NCBI GenBank assembly: GCA_050116575.1
Contig: JASFOJ010000004.1
Span: forward strand, 1-64,000
Direction: 5' to 3'
Origin: JAKEGK01 sp050116575
GTDB taxonomy: Bacteria > Pseudomonadota > Gammaproteobacteria > SZUA-152
Length of the DNA: 64,000 nt
Shown: positions 18,264 through 28,318 of the stretch, piece by piece
Numbering within the stretch: the stretch's first letter is position 1
Layout of the letters: every line of letters starts with the position of its first letter
Program-made: the position numbers and the translations under genes
The notes under the pieces: model-generated
Databases searched by the model: none
Told to the model about the DNA's origin: nothing
The model's input: the letters and a program-made list of their open reading frames with translations, nothing else

Positions 18264-18872
18264 CTAATGTTGTTTTTTCTCCGATTCCATTTTAACAATT
18301 CGCACCCGGTCCTTGCGCTGAACGGCAACCTGCTGTTCCGGCGGCATGAGGTCCTTCAGCGGACGTTTGCGCAACGTCAGAGCAATGGCGGCAATGATCG
18401 CCACCAACAAGATTACCGATGCAATTTCGAAAGGATACAAATACTCTGTATAAAGAATCCGTCCCAGTGCCTCCGTATTGCTATAATCCGCCGCTTGTGC
18501 CACCGGGCTGGCGACACGATCCAACCCAAATTGTTTCGGGCCAACAACCATCACCAATTGAATAATGAACAATACCGCAACAAGAATACCCACGGGCAGA
18601 TAACGGGCAAACCCTTCTCTGAGAACAGAAAGGTTAATATCCAGCATCATAACCACAAACAAAAACAACACCATAACGGCGCCGACATAAACCAGCACCA
18701 GCGTTAAGGCCAGAAATTCCGCTTCCAGTAACACCCAAATAGCAGCACTGGTAAAAAACGCCAATACCAGAAACAATGCGGAATAGACGGGATTACGGGA
18801 GGTGATTACCATGCCGGCAGCAAATATCAGTATTCCGGCAAATATATAAAAAATTATTGTTTCAGATCCCAT
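18264..18872 (-). CDS. nuoJ: NADH-quinone oxidoreductase subunit J
   Basis: 202 residues, five membrane helices, with the conserved third-helix segment LVYVGAVMVLFLFVVMML that contains the pi-bulge in structures of the family. The C-terminus is basic and charged. Part of the membrane arm near the quinone site. About 107 bp after nuoI. Confidence 0.96.
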   Translation of the reverse strand: MGSETIIFYIFAGILIFAAGMVITSRNPVYSALFLVLAFFTSAAIWVLLEAEFLALTLVLVYVGAVMVLFLFVVMMLDINLSVLREGFARYLPVGILVAVLFIIQLVMVVGPKQFGLDRVASPVAQAADYSNTEALGRILYTEYLYPFEIASVILLVAIIAAIALTLRKRPLKDLMPPEQQVAVQRKDRVRIVKMESEKKQH

Positions 18873-18979
18873 GATTTATCATTATTTCCATCAATGAACT
18901 CGTTTTTTAACAGTGCCCGCTATGTAAGTTAAAATACCTTGCATAATTCGCGATTGATCATGCCGCTCCCGACAAATTG

Positions 18980-19468
18980 TTAACGGTAGGGGGCGTCGGT
19001 AGCTTTGGCAGCAGCAATTTCCTTTTCGTATCGATCACCCACGGCCAGCAACTTATCCTTGGTCATATACAGGTCGCCACGCTCTTCGCCGTGGTATTCA
19101 AAGATGTGGGTTTCGACGATAGAGTCCACCGGACAGGATTCCTCGCAATACCCACAAAATATGCATTTGGTTAAATCAATATCATAACGTTTGGTGCGCC
19201 GCGTGCCGTCCGCGCGTTTTTCCGATTCAATAGTGATAGCCAGTGCGGGACACACCGCCTCGCATAACTTGCACGCGATACATCGTTCTTCCCCGTTGGG
19301 ATAACGGCGTAACGCATGTAGCCCGCGGAATCGCGGCGATATTGGCGTCTTTTCTTCAGGGTACTGGACAGTGATTTTTTTGCGAAACAGAAACTTCCCT
19401 GTCAGCGTCAAACCCTTAAACAGTTCGATCAATACCAAGCTTTTCAGATAATCGGTAACCACTTTCAT
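18980..19468 (-). CDS. nuoI: NADH-quinone oxidoreductase subunit I
   Basis: 162 residues with two [4Fe-4S] motifs, CIACKLCEAVCP and CIFCGYCEESCP, that hold clusters N6a and N6b. It is the peripheral-arm subunit that relays electrons towards NuoB. Length matches the family. It starts at ATG 19468, 30 bp after nuoH. Confidence 0.97.
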   Translation of the reverse strand: MKVVTDYLKSLVLIELFKGLTLTGKFLFRKKITVQYPEEKTPISPRFRGLHALRRYPNGEERCIACKLCEAVCPALAITIESEKRADGTRRTKRYDIDLTKCIFCGYCEESCPVDSIVETHIFEYHGEERGDLYMTKDKLLAVGDRYEKEIAAAKATDAPYR

Positions 19469-19498
19469 GTCTTTATCCTCCTGGCTCTCTCGAACACA

Positions 19499-20557
19499 TT
19501 AATCGAACCACGGTGGGACACCACCCACAACCATGCCACCGACGACCATTAACCAAACAATGGTAATGGGAATAAACACTTTCCACCCGAGCCGCATAAT
19601 CTGATCATAGCGATAGCGTGGAAACGTCGCGCGGAACCACAAATACAAAAAGCAGAAAAAGCCCGTCTTAACCAGCAACCAGATAATACCGGGCACCCAG
19701 GAGAATAACGTTTCCAGCCCCGGAATACCCTGGAACGGTGACAGCCATCCTCCCATAAACAGCAGCGCAGCCAACATGGCGATAAGAATCATGTTGGCAT
19801 ATTCCGCCAGAAAAAATACTGAAAACGTCATCGCCGAATATTCAACGTGGAAACCGGCAACAATTTCCGATTCACCTTCAGCCACGTCAAACGGCGCACG
19901 ATTGGTTTCCGCGACACCGGAGATAAAATATATAAAAAACAGCGGTAACAACGGCAACCAGAACCAGTGTATGAAACTACCGGACTGGGCGTTCACGATC
20001 GCGCTGAGATTCAGACTGCCCCCGGCCAACAGCACACCGACAATGGCAAAACCCATGGCGATTTCATAAGAAACGATTTGGGCCGCGGACCGCAGCGCTC
20101 CCAGAAAGGCGTATTTGGAGTTGGATGCCCAGCCCGCGATAATAACGCCGTAAACACCCATCGATGTCATAGCCAGTATATACAGCAAGCCGGCGTTGAT
20201 ATCCGCCAGTACCATGCCATCGTCAAAGGGTATTACGGCCCAGGCGGCCAGCGCGGGCGCAAACGCCAATACCGGACCCAAAAGAAACAAAAAGCGATTA
20301 GCGTTGGAGGGCAGGATGGTTTCCTTCATCAACAACTTCAGGCCATCGGCAATGGGCTGCAATAAGCCACGCGGGCCCACGCGATTTGGCCCAATGCGTA
20401 CCTGAATATAGCCAATCACCTTTCGCTCGGCCAGCGTCAAATAAGCCACCGCCAGCATTAACGGAACAACAATCGCCATTATCTTTAAATTGATAATGAC
20501 CAGCGGCACTATATTTTCCGGTAACCAGCTCAGTGATTGCTCAATAAAATCAATCAT
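19499..20557 (-). CDS. nuoH: NADH-quinone oxidoreductase subunit H
   Basis: About 352 residues, eight membrane helices; it forms much of the quinone-binding chamber. Conserved segments are AERKVIGYIQVRIGPNRVGP and AETNRAPFDVAEGESEIVAG. The ATG at 20557 is preferred; a TTG three codons earlier (20566) is also possible. It follows nuoG after a 126-bp AT-rich gap. Confidence 0.96.
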   Translation of the reverse strand: MIDFIEQSLSWLPENIVPLVIINLKIMAIVVPLMLAVAYLTLAERKVIGYIQVRIGPNRVGPRGLLQPIADGLKLLMKETILPSNANRFLFLLGPVLAFAPALAAWAVIPFDDGMVLADINAGLLYILAMTSMGVYGVIIAGWASNSKYAFLGALRSAAQIVSYEIAMGFAIVGVLLAGGSLNLSAIVNAQSGSFIHWFWLPLLPLFFIYFISGVAETNRAPFDVAEGESEIVAGFHVEYSAMTFSVFFLAEYANMILIAMLAALLFMGGWLSPFQGIPGLETLFSWVPGIIWLLVKTGFFCFLYLWFRATFPRYRYDQIMRLGWKVFIPITIVWLMVVGGMVVGGVPPWFD

Positions 20558-20691
20558 CAATTCCAAAGTCCCTGTCGTACTATTGTTATTCTGCCAATTG
20601 TTATTTTATTAACTTGTTGTCGTTTTACGTTTGTAGCAAGCGATCGTATTAAACAATAATGATTAATAAACCGATTTAAACCCCACGCGCA

Positions 20692-23070
20692 CTATGACGC
20701 AGGCGTAATTGTTACAGGTATAAAATCAGCCTGCAAATCAACACTCTCCTTAATACCACTGTGTATCAGCACACTGTCATCGGCAATATGGTCATCGACA
20801 ATCACCGGCAGCGTAACCCGCGCGCCGTTTTGTGCCGCCACAGCCTTGGCACCGTCGCTGACCCCGATTTTTTTTGCCAGTTTATTATTGATCCGGATCG
20901 CCGCAACATCTGCATCAAACGTCGATTGTAATGCCGGCGCACGACGCTGTAAGCCGTCCCAGGTATACATTTGCATTTCGCTAATCCGCACAATGGCATC
21001 CGCGTTCTTGTTTCCGATGTTCTCGGGTGCCTGCCATTCGAGTTTATTGTCAGCAATGATACTTCCGGCTTTATCTTTGATCTCGGTGAGTACATCTTCG
21101 GATGACACAAACTCAAAACCTTCACAATCAAATAAGTTACCCAGAACCCGCAATACTTTCCACGCCGGCCGTGCATCGCCCAATGGCGGTACAACACCAC
21201 TAAAACTCTGCCAGCAACCCTCGGCATTGATAAAAGTACCGGATGTTTCGGTAAACGGCGCGATCGGTAAAATAACGTCGGCATATTCCTTGATATTGGG
21301 ACTACCAAAATTACTCAGCGCTACCGTAAACTCCGAGTTGAGCAGCGTTTGGCGAGCCTGTGCCGGATAGGCTGCTTCGATATCGGGTTCAACATTCAAC
21401 AACACGTAGCCTTTTAATCCATCGGTTAGCATCTGATGTGTATTAAGACCGGCTTGATCGGGAGAGCCCCCGCCTGTTACTCGATGCGGTACAGCGCCCG
21501 CAATCCACGCCCCGGCAGTATTACCCGCTTCCGGCAGATAACCAATGCGGCTTTGACTGGTTGTCGCTATCAGGTTCGAGAGCATGCGCAGTGTCGATGC
21601 CTTGGGATGATTAATCGCCTGCGGCCCCAGAATAACGGATGAGGCTTTGCCCTGATGCAGTATTTGCGCTATTTGTTGATGCGTATCGCTGACTTTGACT
21701 TCCTTGGCCAGTTGTTGAAAACCACTCGGTGCTTTCGTGCCTGTTATTTTCAACAAGGCCTTCGCAATGGCGGTGAGTTCACGGGCAAAATTCATTGGCG
21801 TTACGACAGATTTTGCCGCAACCGGAATATAAAATTCATAATCTACGGAATTCACATGCATCAACTGCAGGCCGGCGTGACTACCTTTGCGCAAGCGATG
21901 CGCGGCGATAGGCTGATCCTTGCGAATATTGGAACCCACCAATAATACGGCATCATTGTTCTCAAGATCCTGAATTGACTGACCCAGCCAGGGAAATATC
22001 GGATCTTCGTCAGCGTGACTGAAATCCGTTTGTCGCAACCGGTGATCAATATTGTTAACACGTAATTGGCGCATTAATTTTTGTAGTAGATAAAGTTCTT
22101 CCACGGTTGAAGTGGGCGACGCCAGCGCTCCCACGTTATCGGCGCCTGACTCGGCAATCACGCGATTGAGACCGGACACTGTCATTTGCAAGGCCGTTTC
22201 CCAATCCACTTCTTTCCATTCTCCGTCAACCTTGGCCAGTGGCGTCGTTAACCGCTCTTCGCTGTTCAATGCTTCATAACTGAACCGGTCGCGGTCGGAG
22301 ATCCAGGTTTCATTGATGGCCTCGTTTTCTTTCGGCACCACCCTCACCACTTGCCGGCCATTGCGGATGTGTACTTGCAGATTGGAACCCATACAATCGT
22401 GCGGCGCAACGGAGTCACGTTCTATGAGCTCCCAGGCACGCGCGGAGAAACGGAAAGGTTTGGAGGTCAATGCGCCCACGGGACAAAGGTCGATCACGTT
22501 ACCGGACATTTCCGATGTCACGTTGCGAACAATATAAGTACCGATTTTGGTGTGTTCCCCCCGTCCGGTGGCACCCAGTTCGCGGATACCGGCAATCTCC
22601 TCGCCAAAGCGCACGCAGCGGGTACAATGAATGCAACGGGTCATATCGGTGGAAATCAACGGACCAAGGTCCTTGTCCTGCACTACTCGTTTTTTCTCAG
22701 CGTATTTTGACACGTCATTGCCGTAGCCCATGGCAATGTCCTGTAATTCACACTCGCCACCCTGGTCGCAGATGGGACAATCCAGGGGATGATTAATCAA
22801 CAAAAATTCCATAACACCCTTTTGGGCATCGATGGCCTTGGGGGACTTGGTAAAAATCTTCATGCCGTCGGTGACCGGGGTCGCGCACGCGGGCAATGGC
22901 TTGGCGGCTTTTTCGACTTCGACCAGACACATACGGCAATTGGCGGCAATGGATAACTTCTTGTGATAACAAAAGCGCGGAATATAGATACCCGCGTCAT
23001 CAGCGGCTTCTATGACCATTGAGCCGTCACGCGCTTCAATTTTTTTGCCATCTATTTCAATGTGTACCAT
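20692..23070 (-). CDS. nuoG: NADH-quinone oxidoreductase subunit G
   Basis: 792 residues. The N-terminal ferredoxin-like domain carries the [2Fe-2S] ligands (CYHKKLSIAANCRMCLVEV and a later Cys), then CPICDQGGECELQD and CIHCTRCVRF for two [4Fe-4S] clusters; the rest is the molybdopterin-oxidoreductase-like fold without cofactor. It is the large subunit of the NADH dehydrogenase module in the peripheral arm. Start ATG at 23070, 57 bp after nuoF. Confidence 0.97.
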   Translation of the reverse strand: MVHIEIDGKKIEARDGSMVIEAADDAGIYIPRFCYHKKLSIAANCRMCLVEVEKAAKPLPACATPVTDGMKIFTKSPKAIDAQKGVMEFLLINHPLDCPICDQGGECELQDIAMGYGNDVSKYAEKKRVVQDKDLGPLISTDMTRCIHCTRCVRFGEEIAGIRELGATGRGEHTKIGTYIVRNVTSEMSGNVIDLCPVGALTSKPFRFSARAWELIERDSVAPHDCMGSNLQVHIRNGRQVVRVVPKENEAINETWISDRDRFSYEALNSEERLTTPLAKVDGEWKEVDWETALQMTVSGLNRVIAESGADNVGALASPTSTVEELYLLQKLMRQLRVNNIDHRLRQTDFSHADEDPIFPWLGQSIQDLENNDAVLLVGSNIRKDQPIAAHRLRKGSHAGLQLMHVNSVDYEFYIPVAAKSVVTPMNFARELTAIAKALLKITGTKAPSGFQQLAKEVKVSDTHQQIAQILHQGKASSVILGPQAINHPKASTLRMLSNLIATTSQSRIGYLPEAGNTAGAWIAGAVPHRVTGGGSPDQAGLNTHQMLTDGLKGYVLLNVEPDIEAAYPAQARQTLLNSEFTVALSNFGSPNIKEYADVILPIAPFTETSGTFINAEGCWQSFSGVVPPLGDARPAWKVLRVLGNLFDCEGFEFVSSEDVLTEIKDKAGSIIADNKLEWQAPENIGNKNADAIVRISEMQMYTWDGLQRRAPALQSTFDADVAAIRINNKLAKKIGVSDGAKAVAAQNGARVTLPVIVDDHIADDSVLIHSGIKESVDLQADFIPVTITPAS

Positions 23071-23127
23071 TGTTACGTCTTATCCCTGCAATAAAGTTCA
23101 ATCATCAATTACCATCAACCGGTGATA

Positions 23128-24402
23128 TCACTGTCCGCCCACCATGCAGCGTTTGTGATCGATGTGATACTGGAATTCGTCGCGGAAATGTTGCAGGAAA
23201 CTTGTTACCGGCATGGCGGCCGCGTCCCCCAAACCACAAATGGTGCGTCCGCCAATCTTGTTGGCCACATCCACCAGCAAGTCCAGATCCTCCTGACGAC
23301 CCTTGCCTTCTTCAATGCGATGAACCACCCGCGACAACCAGCCGGTACCTTCCCGGCACGGCGTACACTGACCGCACGACTCTTCGTAATAAAAGTAAGC
23401 CAATCGAGCCAGGGCGTTGACCATGCACGTGGTTTCGTCTATTACAATGACCGATCCGGCACCCAACATGGAGCCGGCTTTGGCGATGGAGTCATAGTCC
23501 ATATCCATGGCCATGGCGGCATCGGCTGGTAATACCGGGGTGGATGAACCGCCGGGAATCACCGCCTTCAATTTTTTACCGTTGAGAACACCACCGGCCA
23601 TCTCCAATAACTCGGCAAACGGTGTGCCCATCGGCACTTCGTAATTGCCCGGCTTATTCACGTGCCCGGTAACACAGAATATTTTCGAACCACCGTTGTT
23701 GGGTTTACCAAGATCAGCAAACCACTGCCCGCCCTTGGACAGAATATACGGTACGGACGCCAGCGTTTCGGTGTTATTAATGGTGGTTGGTCGCCCGAAC
23801 AAACCAAAACTGGCGGGAAATGGCGGCTTGAATCGCGGCTGACCTTTTTTACCTTCCAGTGATTCCAGCAACGCGGTTTCTTCACCGCATATATAGGCAC
23901 CCGCGCCAATGTGCGAGTGCAAATCAAAATCCGTACCGGAACCTAGTATATTTTTACCCAGTAATCCCGCGGCGTAGGCTTCTTCGAGCGCCGCTTCAAA
24001 ACGGTCGAAGGGTTCGTAAAACTCACCACGCATATAGTTGTAGCCGACGGTGGCACCGATGGTGTATCCGGCAATGGCCATCCCTTCAATCAATGCGTGT
24101 GGGTTATAACGCAGAATATCACGGTCCTTACAGGTTCCCGGTTCACCTTCATCGGAGTTGCAGACGATGTACTTTTGACCCGGTGTATTGCGCGGCATGA
24201 AGCTCCACTTTAATCCCGTAGGAAAACCGGCGCCGCCACGCCCGCGCAAAGCGGAGGTTTTCAGCTCGCTGATAATTTCTTCCGGCGAAGTCTTTTCCTT
24301 TAAAATTTTTTTCCAGACCTTATAGCCGCCCGCGCTTTCGTACGTGGAAAGCATCCAGGGTTGATCCAGGTGTAATGTACTAAAACAAACTTCGTTAGCC
24401 AT
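23128..24402 (-). CDS. nuoF: NADH-quinone oxidoreductase subunit F
   Basis: 424 residues. It binds NADH and FMN: Gly-rich RGRGGAGFPTGLKW and the GAYICGEETALLESLEGK region, with [4Fe-4S] ligands ESCGQCTPCREG and a distal Cys in GRTICGLGDA. It is the entry point of electrons into complex I. Five bp after nuoE. Confidence 0.98.
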   Translation of the reverse strand: MANEVCFSTLHLDQPWMLSTYESAGGYKVWKKILKEKTSPEEIISELKTSALRGRGGAGFPTGLKWSFMPRNTPGQKYIVCNSDEGEPGTCKDRDILRYNPHALIEGMAIAGYTIGATVGYNYMRGEFYEPFDRFEAALEEAYAAGLLGKNILGSGTDFDLHSHIGAGAYICGEETALLESLEGKKGQPRFKPPFPASFGLFGRPTTINNTETLASVPYILSKGGQWFADLGKPNNGGSKIFCVTGHVNKPGNYEVPMGTPFAELLEMAGGVLNGKKLKAVIPGGSSTPVLPADAAMAMDMDYDSIAKAGSMLGAGSVIVIDETTCMVNALARLAYFYYEESCGQCTPCREGTGWLSRVVHRIEEGKGRQEDLDLLVDVANKIGGRTICGLGDAAAMPVTSFLQHFRDEFQYHIDHKRCMVGGQ

Positions 24403-24407
24403 GGGAA

Positions 24408-24953
24408 TTAGTCCAGTTGCTCCAGGATGGCATCAATTTTTTCCGGTGTTAAATTTTCATGATAGTCGCGACCGATCAGGCACATGGGTGCGCCCACGCA
24501 GGCACCCAGGCATTCAACTTCCTTGATGGTAAATTTCCCGTCCTTCGTTGTCTCGCCAAGCTTGATGCCAAATTTATCTTCCAGGTGTTTGACGATGGTT
24601 TCGCTGCCGCGCAACATGCAGGAAATATTGGTACAGATGCTGATTTTGTGTTTGCCAACCGGTTTATGGGCATACATGGAATAAAAGCTGGCCACTTCGT
24701 ATACCGAGATTTGAGGCATTTCGAGATATGCCGCCAGTTCGTCCATTAGCGGCGTGGTGAGGTAGCCGTCGTTGGCTTCCTGGATAATATGCAATGCTGG
24801 TATGACCGCCGCCTGTTTATTTTCCGGCGGATACTTGGCAATCCACTTATCAATGGCACTATAGGACTCTTTGGAAATCAGTTTCTCCGGCATGACTTCC
24901 TGTTGCTCCGCTGTCGTTGAATTTGATGTTTTTTCTGCTACGTCAATTGTCAT
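24408..24953 (-). CDS. nuoE: NADH-quinone oxidoreductase subunit E
   Basis: 181 residues, thioredoxin-like [2Fe-2S] protein with ligands in CTNISCMLRG and CLGACVGAPMC. It has an N-terminal extension of ~25 polar residues before the family core. It partners NuoF. The ATG overlaps the nuoD stop (TAATG), indicating translational coupling. Confidence 0.97.
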   Translation of the reverse strand: MTIDVAEKTSNSTTAEQQEVMPEKLISKESYSAIDKWIAKYPPENKQAAVIPALHIIQEANDGYLTTPLMDELAAYLEMPQISVYEVASFYSMYAHKPVGKHKISICTNISCMLRGSETIVKHLEDKFGIKLGETTKDGKFTIKEVECLGACVGAPMCLIGRDYHENLTPEKIDAILEQLD

Positions 24954-26206
24954 TATCGATCAACTTCCCCAAACACGATATCTTGTGTACCTATAATAGC
25001 GACCACATCGGCCAGCATGTGTCCCCTGGCCATTTCGTCCAACCCGGACAGGTGCGCATATCCTGGCGCCCGTATTTTCAGCCGGTAGGGTTTATTGGCG
25101 CCGTCGGATACCAGGTAGATGCCAAATTCACCTTTGGGATGTTCAACGGCGGTGTAAACTTCTCCTTCCGGCAAGGTATAACCTTCGGTAAAGAGTTTAA
25201 AATGATGGATCAGTGATTCCATATCCCCTTTCATGTGTTCCCGTGACGGCGGTACCAGTTTATGGTCTTCCAGAATCACCGGTCCGGGATTTTCCCGCAA
25301 CCATTTAATGCATTGCTTGACAATGCGTTGCGACTGGCGCATTTCTTCGATGCGCACCAGGTAGCGATCGTAACAATCACCATTGACGCCCACTGGAATA
25401 TCGAAATCCAGTTGATCGTACACTTCGTAAGGCTGCTTTTTACGCAGATCCCATTCCACGCCGGAACCGCGCAGCATCGGGCCGGTAAAACCCATTTGCA
25501 ATGCGCGTTCGGGTGTTACTACTCCAATACCTACTGTACGCTGTTTCCAGATGCGGTTGTCAGTGAGCAACGTTTCATAATCGTCTACGCAACCGGGGAA
25601 ACGGTCAGCAAAGTCTTCAATAAAATCAAGCAAGGAGCCCTGGCGGTTAGTGTTAAGTTTTTCCACTTCCGCTTGCGTATGCCATTTGGATGGTTTGTAT
25701 TTCGGCATATCACCGGGCAGGTCACGGTATACGCCGCCCGGCCGGTAATAGGCAGCGTGCATACGCGCGCCGGATACCGCTTCATAGGCGTCAAACAAAT
25801 CTTCCCGTTCCCGAAACGCATAAAGGAATACGGTCATGGCACCAATATCCAGCGCGTGTGCGCCCAACCACATTAAATGATTCAGTATCCGGGTAATCTC
25901 ATCGAACATGACTCGGATGTATTGCGCCCGAATTGGTGGTTCGATACCCAGCAGTTTTTCCAGCGCCAGCACGTAGCCATGCTCATTGCTCATCATGGAC
26001 ACGTAGTCAAGGCGGTCCATATAGGGAATGCTTTGGTTATAGGGTTTGGATTCGGCCAGTTTTTCCGTTGCCCGATGTAACAGGCCGATATGAGGGTCCG
26101 CCCGTTCCACCGTTTCACCGTCAAGCTCCAACACCAAGCGCAGTACGCCGTGTGCAGACGGATGCTGCGGCCCAAAATTAATAGTGTAGTTACGTATTTC
26201 CGCCAC
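24953..26206 (-). CDS. nuoD: NADH-quinone oxidoreductase subunit D
   Basis: 417 residues, the 49-kDa-type subunit that shapes the quinone site with NuoB. Conserved INFGPQHPSAHGVLRLV at the N-terminus and GLLHRATEKLAE. It is separate from NuoC, unlike the fused enterobacterial NuoCD. Translation starts at GTG 26206, overlapping the nuoC TAG stop by one base. Confidence 0.97.
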   Translation of the reverse strand: MAEIRNYTINFGPQHPSAHGVLRLVLELDGETVERADPHIGLLHRATEKLAESKPYNQSIPYMDRLDYVSMMSNEHGYVLALEKLLGIEPPIRAQYIRVMFDEITRILNHLMWLGAHALDIGAMTVFLYAFREREDLFDAYEAVSGARMHAAYYRPGGVYRDLPGDMPKYKPSKWHTQAEVEKLNTNRQGSLLDFIEDFADRFPGCVDDYETLLTDNRIWKQRTVGIGVVTPERALQMGFTGPMLRGSGVEWDLRKKQPYEVYDQLDFDIPVGVNGDCYDRYLVRIEEMRQSQRIVKQCIKWLRENPGPVILEDHKLVPPSREHMKGDMESLIHHFKLFTEGYTLPEGEVYTAVEHPKGEFGIYLVSDGANKPYRLKIRAPGYAHLSGLDEMARGHMLADVVAIIGTQDIVFGEVDR

Positions 26207-26913
26207 TACGCTTCTCCCTCGGTTTCCACATCGAGATATCGATGGTCACTACGTTTAACTTTGGGAACCAATGTGCGCGGTTCAATACTGACCGGTTCGT
26301 AGACGACCCGTTGCTTATCATTGTCGTAGCGCATTTCCACATGGCCGATTAATGGAAAATCCTTGCGGAACGGATGCCCGATAAATCCATAGTCAGTCAG
26401 TATCCGGCGCAGGTCTGGATGCGCCTTGAATAAAATCCCGTAAAGGTCAAATGCTTCACGTTCGTACCAATTGGCGGATGACCAGACATTTACCACGGTG
26501 TCGATAACCGGTTTATCATTGGGTAAATAGGCTTTTATTCGCAAACGTTCGTTGTTGCCGATGGACAGCAGGTGGTAGACAACGGCGAAACGGCGGGTCG
26601 TTGCATTGGGTCCGGTTTTTCCCGGTGGCGGCGTTCCATCCAGCATACGGGTCACGCCACGGCTGAATCCGTGCCCTGTTGCTTGCGTGGTTTCCCATTC
26701 AACGTCGCCAAAAGAAAGGTAATCAATACCACAAAGGTCAATCAGTTCCGTAAACCCAAATTCGGCTTCGTCATGCAACGCACGGCACACGGAAATGATA
26801 TCCTGGGCGGGGATTTCCATAGTTGTTTCGCCAAACGCTTCCTTGACGGCGGTCGCATTGGTAAAGCGCTTTTTCAGGCGTTCCGCCAGTGACATTGTAC
26901 TTTCGTTACTCAT
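26206..26913 (-). CDS. nuoC: NADH-quinone oxidoreductase subunit C
   Basis: About 235 residues, the 30-kDa-type subunit. The conserved C-terminal part is ANWYEREAFDLYGILFKAHPDLRRILTDYGFIGHPFRKDFP (read in family blocks WYEREAFDLYGI and GHPFRKDFP). The frame stays open further upstream into nuoB, but the ATG at 26913 (MSNEST) follows the nuoB stop by 35 bp and is preceded by GAGAAACGG, so it is taken as the start. It is coupled to nuoD by a one-base overlap. Confidence 0.94.
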   Translation of the reverse strand: MSNESTMSLAERLKKRFTNATAVKEAFGETTMEIPAQDIISVCRALHDEAEFGFTELIDLCGIDYLSFGDVEWETTQATGHGFSRGVTRMLDGTPPPGKTGPNATTRRFAVVYHLLSIGNNERLRIKAYLPNDKPVIDTVVNVWSSANWYEREAFDLYGILFKAHPDLRRILTDYGFIGHPFRKDFPLIGHVEMRYDNDKQRVVYEPVSIEPRTLVPKVKRSDHRYLDVETEGEA

Positions 26914-26948
26914 AATCCGTTTCTCGATGATCGCTTCTGATATGACGG

Positions 26949-27425
26949 TTACCGGGCGATGGTATTGGTCCGCCTTATTTTTTTCTGAAGTTGGATAATA
27001 CCGTAGAGCAGGGCTTCTGCCGTTGGCGGGCAACCGGGTACATAAACATCAACCGGGACGATTCGATCGCAGCCTCTGACCACTGAATAGGAGTAATGGT
27101 AGTAACCGCCGCCGTTGGCGCATGAACCCATGGATATTACCCAGCGAGGCTCGGACATTTGATCGTAGACTTTGCGCAGCGCCGGCGCCATCTTGTTTAC
27201 CAATGTGCCGGCAACAATCATCAGATCAGACTGCCGCGGACTGGGGCGAAAAACAATGCCAAAGCGGTCCAGGTCGTAACGCGCCGCGCCTGCATGCATC
27301 ATTTCCACGGCACAGCAGGCCAGCCCGAATGTCATCGGCCACAGAGAACCGGTTCGAGCCCAGTTAATAACTTTATCGGCGGACGTTGTGACAAAACCTT
27401 TTTCCAAGACGCCTTCTATTCCCAT
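26949..27425 (-). CDS. nuoB: NADH-quinone oxidoreductase subunit B
   Basis: 158 residues, carrying the terminal [4Fe-4S] cluster N2: GLACCAVEMMHAG, then SCANGGGYYHYSYSV and VPGCPPTAEALLYG. It donates electrons to quinone with NuoD. The ATG at 27425 (MGIEGV) has AAGGAG seven bases upstream and is chosen over an earlier ATG at 27446. It overlaps the end of nuoA by 10 bp. Confidence 0.96.
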   Translation of the reverse strand: MGIEGVLEKGFVTTSADKVINWARTGSLWPMTFGLACCAVEMMHAGAARYDLDRFGIVFRPSPRQSDLMIVAGTLVNKMAPALRKVYDQMSEPRWVISMGSCANGGGYYHYSYSVVRGCDRIVPVDVYVPGCPPTAEALLYGIIQLQKKIRRTNTIAR

Positions 27426-27772
27426 TCCAAGGCTCCTTTTTTCCACTCGTAAATAAAACCGATAACCAGTATGCCAAGGAATACCGCCATTGCCGTATAT
27501 CCGAACCAGCCGATCTCATCCAGGACGACCGCCCACGGAAACAGGAACGCAATTTCAAGGTCAAAAATAATGAACAGAATAGCAACGAGGTAAAAGCGCA
27601 CATCAAACTTCATACGTGAATCTTCGAATGCCTCGAATCCACACTCGTAAGGAGACAGTTTCTCCCCGTAGGGTTTTTTAGGCGCAATGACATAACTTAG
27701 TGCTATCGGGACAACACCAAATGCGATTCCGAATCCGAGGAAAATAAGAATTGGTAAGTAATTTTCAAGCAT
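27416..27772 (-). CDS. nuoA: NADH-quinone oxidoreductase subunit A
   Basis: 118 residues, three membrane helices, with the conserved loop KPYGEKLSPYECGFEAF that contains the active-state-sensitive Cys of the family. It is the first gene of the 14-gene nuo operon. About 1 kb without genes separates it from tRNA-Leu upstream. Confidence 0.97.
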   Translation of the reverse strand: MLENYLPILIFLGFGIAFGVVPIALSYVIAPKKPYGEKLSPYECGFEAFEDSRMKFDVRFYLVAILFIIFDLEIAFLFPWAVVLDEIGWFGYTAMAVFLGILVIGFIYEWKKGALEWE

Positions 27773-27872
27773 AATAAAGGCTATGACCCCATCCCGCTAT
27801 AATTATTGTTATTCGTCTATGGTTACTTTAATGAAGCCGTTTTGAATGACGTGAAAAACGCAAACGCAGATC

Positions 27873-27884
27873 CGCGTTAACGCG
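27873..27884. promoter_or_regulatory. Palindrome CGCGTTAACGCG upstream of nuoA
   Basis: A perfect 12-bp palindrome about 100 bp before the nuoA start. It could be an operator for a dimeric regulator of the nuo operon; no matching regulator is known to me. Confidence 0.3.
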
Positions 27885-28221
27885 CCACCCTCCCAATTGT
27901 GTAATTAGTATTCTCTCGTGTTATACGTTAAGCGGCTTGCCGTATTGTTCATACGATCGATACCGAATACAAGCTCACATTTTTTATTTATGTATTGAGC
28001 AAGTGTTAATTGTAACCGGGCACAACTATCTCGCTTCGCAATTGCCGGTATATTTTAATACTTTCCATTCATCCCGTTGGTTGGCAATTGCCGTTGTCTA
28101 CCTTGGTCACTCCTTTAACGTTTCCGTCCGCTTCCCCTCTGATAGACTTTTAAGCGACCAGGTTATACATAAACGATTAGCAAAAGTAACCTGATGCAAA
28201 ACAATTGGCAATGCCCAGTGT

Positions 28222-28318
28222 GTTTTGCGCGTCAGTTTTTGGGGTCTAACTACTGCTAAGCGTTAAGCAGTTGACGAGTCTAGGCTACTAGTCAGACGGT
28301 TGTCAAGACGCGCGAAAC
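28222..28318. other. Branched inverted-repeat structure, possible small RNA
   Basis: Outer arms GTTTTGCGCGTC (28222-28233) and GACGCGCGAAAC (28307-28318) pair at 11 of 12 positions plus one G-U. Inside lie an imperfect CTGCTAA/TTAAGCAG hairpin (~28254-28270) and TTGAC/GTCAA (28271-28306), giving a multi-branch fold. No promoter or terminator defines a transcript. Confidence 0.3.
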
